From SB25 sp050180705 (lineage in GTDB: Bacteria > Bacteroidota > Bacteroidia > Bacteroidales > Tenuifilaceae): DNA of 64,000 nt. The position numbers were made by a program, and so were the translations under genes. Location of the stretch: contig JBFXDX010000012.1 in assembly GCA_050180705.1 (NCBI GenBank), positions 1 through 64,000 of the forward strand. Direction: 5' to 3'. A model generated the notes under the pieces. It saw nothing but the letters and a program-made list of their open reading frames with translations, was not told the origin of the DNA and did no database searches. Every line of letters begins with the position of its first letter. Positions within the stretch are counted from its first letter, which is position 1. Positions 61,508 through 64,000 of this stretch are shown here, one piece after another.

Positions 61508-62788
61508 TTATCGACGTTTACTACCTGAACTTGATGAGCTACTGCTGGTACTATGTGTTGAAGAACTAGAACCAGATGAAGATCTGCCTATTGATCCTGA
61601 CGATGAACTTCCAGAGGAACCAGATGAAGATCTGCCTATTGATCCCGAAGAGGAACTTCCAGAAGAAGATCTGCCTGCAGATCCACCTGAACTTCGACTA
61701 GATGAAGTTGCCGAAGGAGAACTTACCCGTCCAGGGTTATTATATATTGATGTAGAGTTTGAAGATCCTCTTGTTGGGTAACTTCCTCTTGTAGAATTAA
61801 TTCGGCTATCAATATTCGTATTGTTGTTGGTAGTGGTTCTAGATCTGTCATAGGACGAATTATAAGATCGTCTTGTTGGTTCTGAAATTCCAATGCTTCT
61901 AGTTGGTCTGTTTGACAGAGATCCGCTAACTCTTGTGCTAGAAGTATTAGAGTAAGTTGGAGTAACTCGCGTTTGTGTTGTTCTAGTGGTTGATATTGCG
62001 TTGGAAGTTGATGTTGTTCTTGCGTCACTTCTGCGAGTTATTGCTGTTTGATGGGTTGAAAGGTTAGCAATTTCATTAGAACTTCTTCTTGATATAGTGT
62101 TTTGGGTACTATTAATAAATCTTCTTCCGTAATAGTAGTCATTGGGATAATAATTTTTCTCTTTACTAGCAAGAAACAGATTATTCCAATATGTCCAACT
62201 ATAATAGTATCCAGGATAAGTGTAGTCACAATATGAATAATACCATCCCCATCCAAAACCAACCGAGAATTTTGTTCTAGGCCATGCAAACATTGCTGAA
62301 ATATACCAAGGTTCAACCCAAACTTGGTTACCCATTACTACTATTCTGTAAAAATAAGGATCATATGCTTGTGCGTACCAGTAATCATCCGAATAATAAG
62401 CAGACCAGTTATTCATTCCGTACCAAGGGTCTTCTAAACCTCTCAACCTTCTTTCGTAAGATTCTTCATATGAATTAGAAAGAATTTTGTTGTATGGATT
62501 TGTTTCTTCTGCTCTATAAATAACGGTATCATTTTTGATACTATCCATGTTAATATCAAGAATTCCCGAGAACTTTTGTTCGAGTTGATCAAGATTAGAG
62601 TCAGACTTTTCTAAAGTTTGACTACTGCTTTCCGTTTTTTGAGCAATTTGTTTAATTTGAGGTTTTGGGGTCGATCCGTAGATTTCATCATTCCACGAAG
62701 ATGAATTACTTACCTGTAAACTGGATGTGCACGACATCATCGATAGACTAAGCAGGGTAAGTAGCGAAATGTAGGTTCTGATTTTCAT
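61508..62788 (-). CDS. lipoprotein with aromatic-rich core and Ser/Gly-rich tail
   Basis: This 426-residue protein has a lipobox LSMMSC after a hydrophobic signal (cysteine about residue 20). A polar region (~20-115) is followed by a Trp/Tyr-rich segment of about 100 residues (for example YYSDDYWYAQAYDPYFY, FSVGFGWGWYYSYCDYTY). The last ~180 residues are low complexity: Arg/Thr/Ser/Asn-rich, then repeated GSIGRSSSGSS units ending in a Ser-only stretch and KRR. The start is supported by a strong SD (AGGAGG, 6 nt before ATG). The family is not recognised beyond a general outer-membrane lipoprotein look. It precedes the FadL-like gene by 52 bp. Confidence 0.8.
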   Translation of the reverse strand: MKIRTYISLLTLLSLSMMSCTSSLQVSNSSSWNDEIYGSTPKPQIKQIAQKTESSSQTLEKSDSNLDQLEQKFSGILDINMDSIKNDTVIYRAEETNPYNKILSNSYEESYERRLRGLEDPWYGMNNWSAYYSDDYWYAQAYDPYFYRIVVMGNQVWVEPWYISAMFAWPRTKFSVGFGWGWYYSYCDYTYPGYYYSWTYWNNLFLASKEKNYYPNDYYYGRRFINSTQNTISRRSSNEIANLSTHQTAITRRSDARTTSTSNAISTTRTTQTRVTPTYSNTSSTRVSGSLSNRPTRSIGISEPTRRSYNSSYDRSRTTTNNNTNIDSRINSTRGSYPTRGSSNSTSIYNNPGRVSSPSATSSSRSSGGSAGRSSSGSSSSGSIGRSSSGSSGSSSSGSIGRSSSGSSSSTHSTSSSSSSSGSKRR

Positions 62789-62794
62789 AATGAG

Positions 62795-62800
62795 CCTCCT
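62795..62800 (-). promoter_or_regulatory. strong Shine-Dalgarno for the Ser-rich lipoprotein
   Basis: On the minus strand AGGAGG lies 6 nt before the ATG at 62788. Such perfect SD sites were noted at only three genes in the window. Confidence 0.7.
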
Positions 62801-62832
62801 GATGGATTATAGTATTAGTTTAAAATTATCGT

Positions 62833-62840
62833 TATTTTTG
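62833..62840 (+). promoter_or_regulatory. possible TAnnTTTG promoter element for proS
   Basis: TATTTTTG is an exact match 48 bp before the proS ATG at 62889. The -33 region has only a weak T-rich match. Confidence 0.45.
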
Positions 62841-62888
62841 TTGAGTTTTACTAATTGAAATACTACAAATTTTATACCAAACAGGCTC

Positions 62889-64000
62889 TATGGCAAAGGA
62901 AATTACAAGCAGAAACGAGAATTATTCGCAGTGGTATAACGACATTGTAACTAAGGCTGGATTGGCTGATTATTCTGCGGTTCGTGGATGTATGGTTATT
63001 AAACCTTACGGTTTTGCAATATGGGAAAAAATTCAAGCGCAGCTTGATAAGATGTTTAAGGAAACTGGGCATCAGAATGCGTACTTCCCTTTATTTATAC
63101 CAAAATCATTTTTTAGTAAAGAAGCATCTCATGTTGAGGGTTTTGCAAAAGAATGTGCGGTTGTAACTCACTATCGTTTAAAGAATGATCCTAATGGAAA
63201 AGGTGTAATTGTTGATGACGAGGCAAAACTTGAGGAAGAGTTAATTGTTCGGCCTACTTCCGAAACAATTATTTGGAATACATACAAAACTTGGATTCAA
63301 TCATATCGAGATTTGCCTATTTTACTTAATCAATGGGCGAATGTGGTGCGTTGGGAGATGCGTACTCGGTTATTCCTTCGTACTGCTGAATTTCTGTGGC
63401 AGGAGGGACATACTGCGCATGCAACAAGGCTTGAGGCTATTGAGGAAGCAGAGCGAATGATTAATGTTTATGCAACATTTGCTAGTAGTTGGATGGCTAT
63501 GCCTGTTGTTATTGGTCGCAAATCGGAGTCGGAACGCTTTGCTGGTGCTGTTGAAACATACTCAATTGAGGCTTTAATGCAGGACGGTAAAGCGCTCCAG
63601 GCAGGAACATCGCATTTTCTGGGACAGAATTTTGCAAAAGCTTTCGATGTTAAATTTTTGAACAAGGATAGTGTGCTTGATTATGTTTGGGCTACTTCAT
63701 GGGGTGTATCGACAAGGTTAATGGGAGCATTGATAATGACTCACTCCGATGATAATGGATTGGTACTCCCTCCCAAACTTGCTCCAACTCAGGTGGTATT
63801 TGTTCCTATATATAAAAGTGCTGAGGAATTGGCTCAAATAACAGAAAAGGTTAGCCAACTTAGGGAAGCGTTGCATCAGCGTGGTATAACAACTCAGTAT
63901 GACGATCGGGATAATTATAAGCCTGGTTTTAAGTTTGCGGAGTATGAGATGAAAGGATACCCTGTCCGTATTGCAATTGGCCCAAAAGATTTAGAGAAAG
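62889..64000 (+). CDS. proS: prolyl-tRNA synthetase, 3' end outside the window
   Basis: The open frame starts at ATG 62889 and runs off the right edge, giving the first ~370 residues. The sequence MAKEITSRNENYSQWYNDIVTKAGLADYS..VRGCMVIKPYGFAIWEKIQ is the start of the archaeal/eukaryotic-like ProRS type. Class II motifs follow: PLFIPKSFF, LIVRPTSETIIWNTYKTWIQSYRDLPILLNQWANVVRWEMRTRLFLRTAEFLWQEGHTAH, and QAGTSHFLGQNFAKAF. Motif 3 begins near ATSWGVSTRLMGALIM. The anticodon-binding domain starts at about LAPTQVVFVPI. It lacks the ~180-residue editing insert of the E. coli type, as expected for this class. Confidence 0.96.

Noticed and set aside
61723..62316. Gln/Leu-rich minus-strand ORFs within the Ser-rich lipoprotein gene
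   Set aside because: Alternative frame of a low-complexity Ser/Thr/Arg region; composition bias explains the open frame.
1..64000. CRISPR arrays, prophage, insertion sequences, rRNA or tRNA genes
   Set aside because: No regular repeat-spacer pattern, integrase, transposase, or tRNA-like TTCGA-loop signals were found; the short intergenic repeats are too irregular for CRISPR.

Overview
The window is a 64 kb stretch of a Bacteroidota chromosome, most likely class Bacteroidia; the order cannot be fixed from sequence alone. Four things point this way. Two large secreted proteins end in a type IX secretion (T9SS) sorting domain of the 'YPNP / FPNP' kind. Many genes carry the Bacteroidota promoter -7 element TAnnTTTG. 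Families typical of the phylum are present (BACON and BspA-type LRR domains, Reg_prop propellers, LytTR/LytS signalling, OmpP1/FadL-like proteins). The eukaryotic/archaeal-like ProS and the long LepB also fit. No rRNA, tRNA, CRISPR array, prophage or insertion sequence was seen.

Layout. 1-3.6 kb: the end of a four-helix-bundle gene, a DUF1015 gene, a secreted CAP protein and a 7TM AraC regulator. 3.9-8.0 kb: a large BspA-LRR/BACON/T9SS surface protein gene broken by one in-frame TAG inside a near-identical 267-bp repeat array. 8.1-11.2 kb (minus): a HAD phosphatase and a T9SS protein with a seven-repeat propeller inserted in a beta-sandwich domain. 11.9-17.6 kb: a DUF4407 membrane pair, YggS, a DHODH-like enzyme, a helical-repeat protein and a lipoprotein/secreted pair. 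17.9-23 kb (minus): a Gate-domain transporter with a porin, and uvrA. 23.2-26.9 kb: a FadL-like protein, an ECF sigma factor with a small partner ORF, and an SPFH/ribbon-helix-helix pair. 26.9-37.5 kb, mostly minus: rsmE, a YfcE-type phosphodiesterase (plus strand), a 1539-aa envelope protein, prmA, tpiA, a lone DppB-type permease, mazG and a SAM hydrolase. 37.8-39.8 kb: phoH-purC. 39.8-47.9 kb (minus): an outer-membrane barrel, a circularly permuted GH114-like lipoprotein with a partner lipoprotein, a LytTR/LytS-type two-component system and a SNF2 helicase. 48-53.6 kb: a LysM/ligand-binding protein, a CDF transporter, pckA and plsY. 53.7-56.9 kb: the classic thrS-infC-rpmI-rplT operon. 57-59.9 kb: dapB, lepB and a WbqC-like gene. 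59.9-62.8 kb (minus): a FadL-like protein and a Ser/Gly-rich lipoprotein. 62.9 kb to the edge: proS, truncated by the window.

Most of the window is core housekeeping. The most unusual items are: (1) the GH114/TM1410-type protein whose two half-barrels are in swapped order; (2) the Reg_prop propeller inserted inside a repeated beta-sandwich domain; (3) the TAG-interrupted BACON protein; (4) infC starting at ATA behind a perfect Shine-Dalgarno; and (5) a family of short, low-complexity intergenic repeats (TTAACG / ATCAAC / CGTGAGACGTT types) clustered around the tpiA-permease-mazG region and beside the four-helix-bundle gene.

Limits: identifications rest on reading motifs and recalled family sequences. 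No database search, structure prediction or alignment was run. Start codons were adjusted by signal peptides, conserved N-termini and TAnnTTTG positions.
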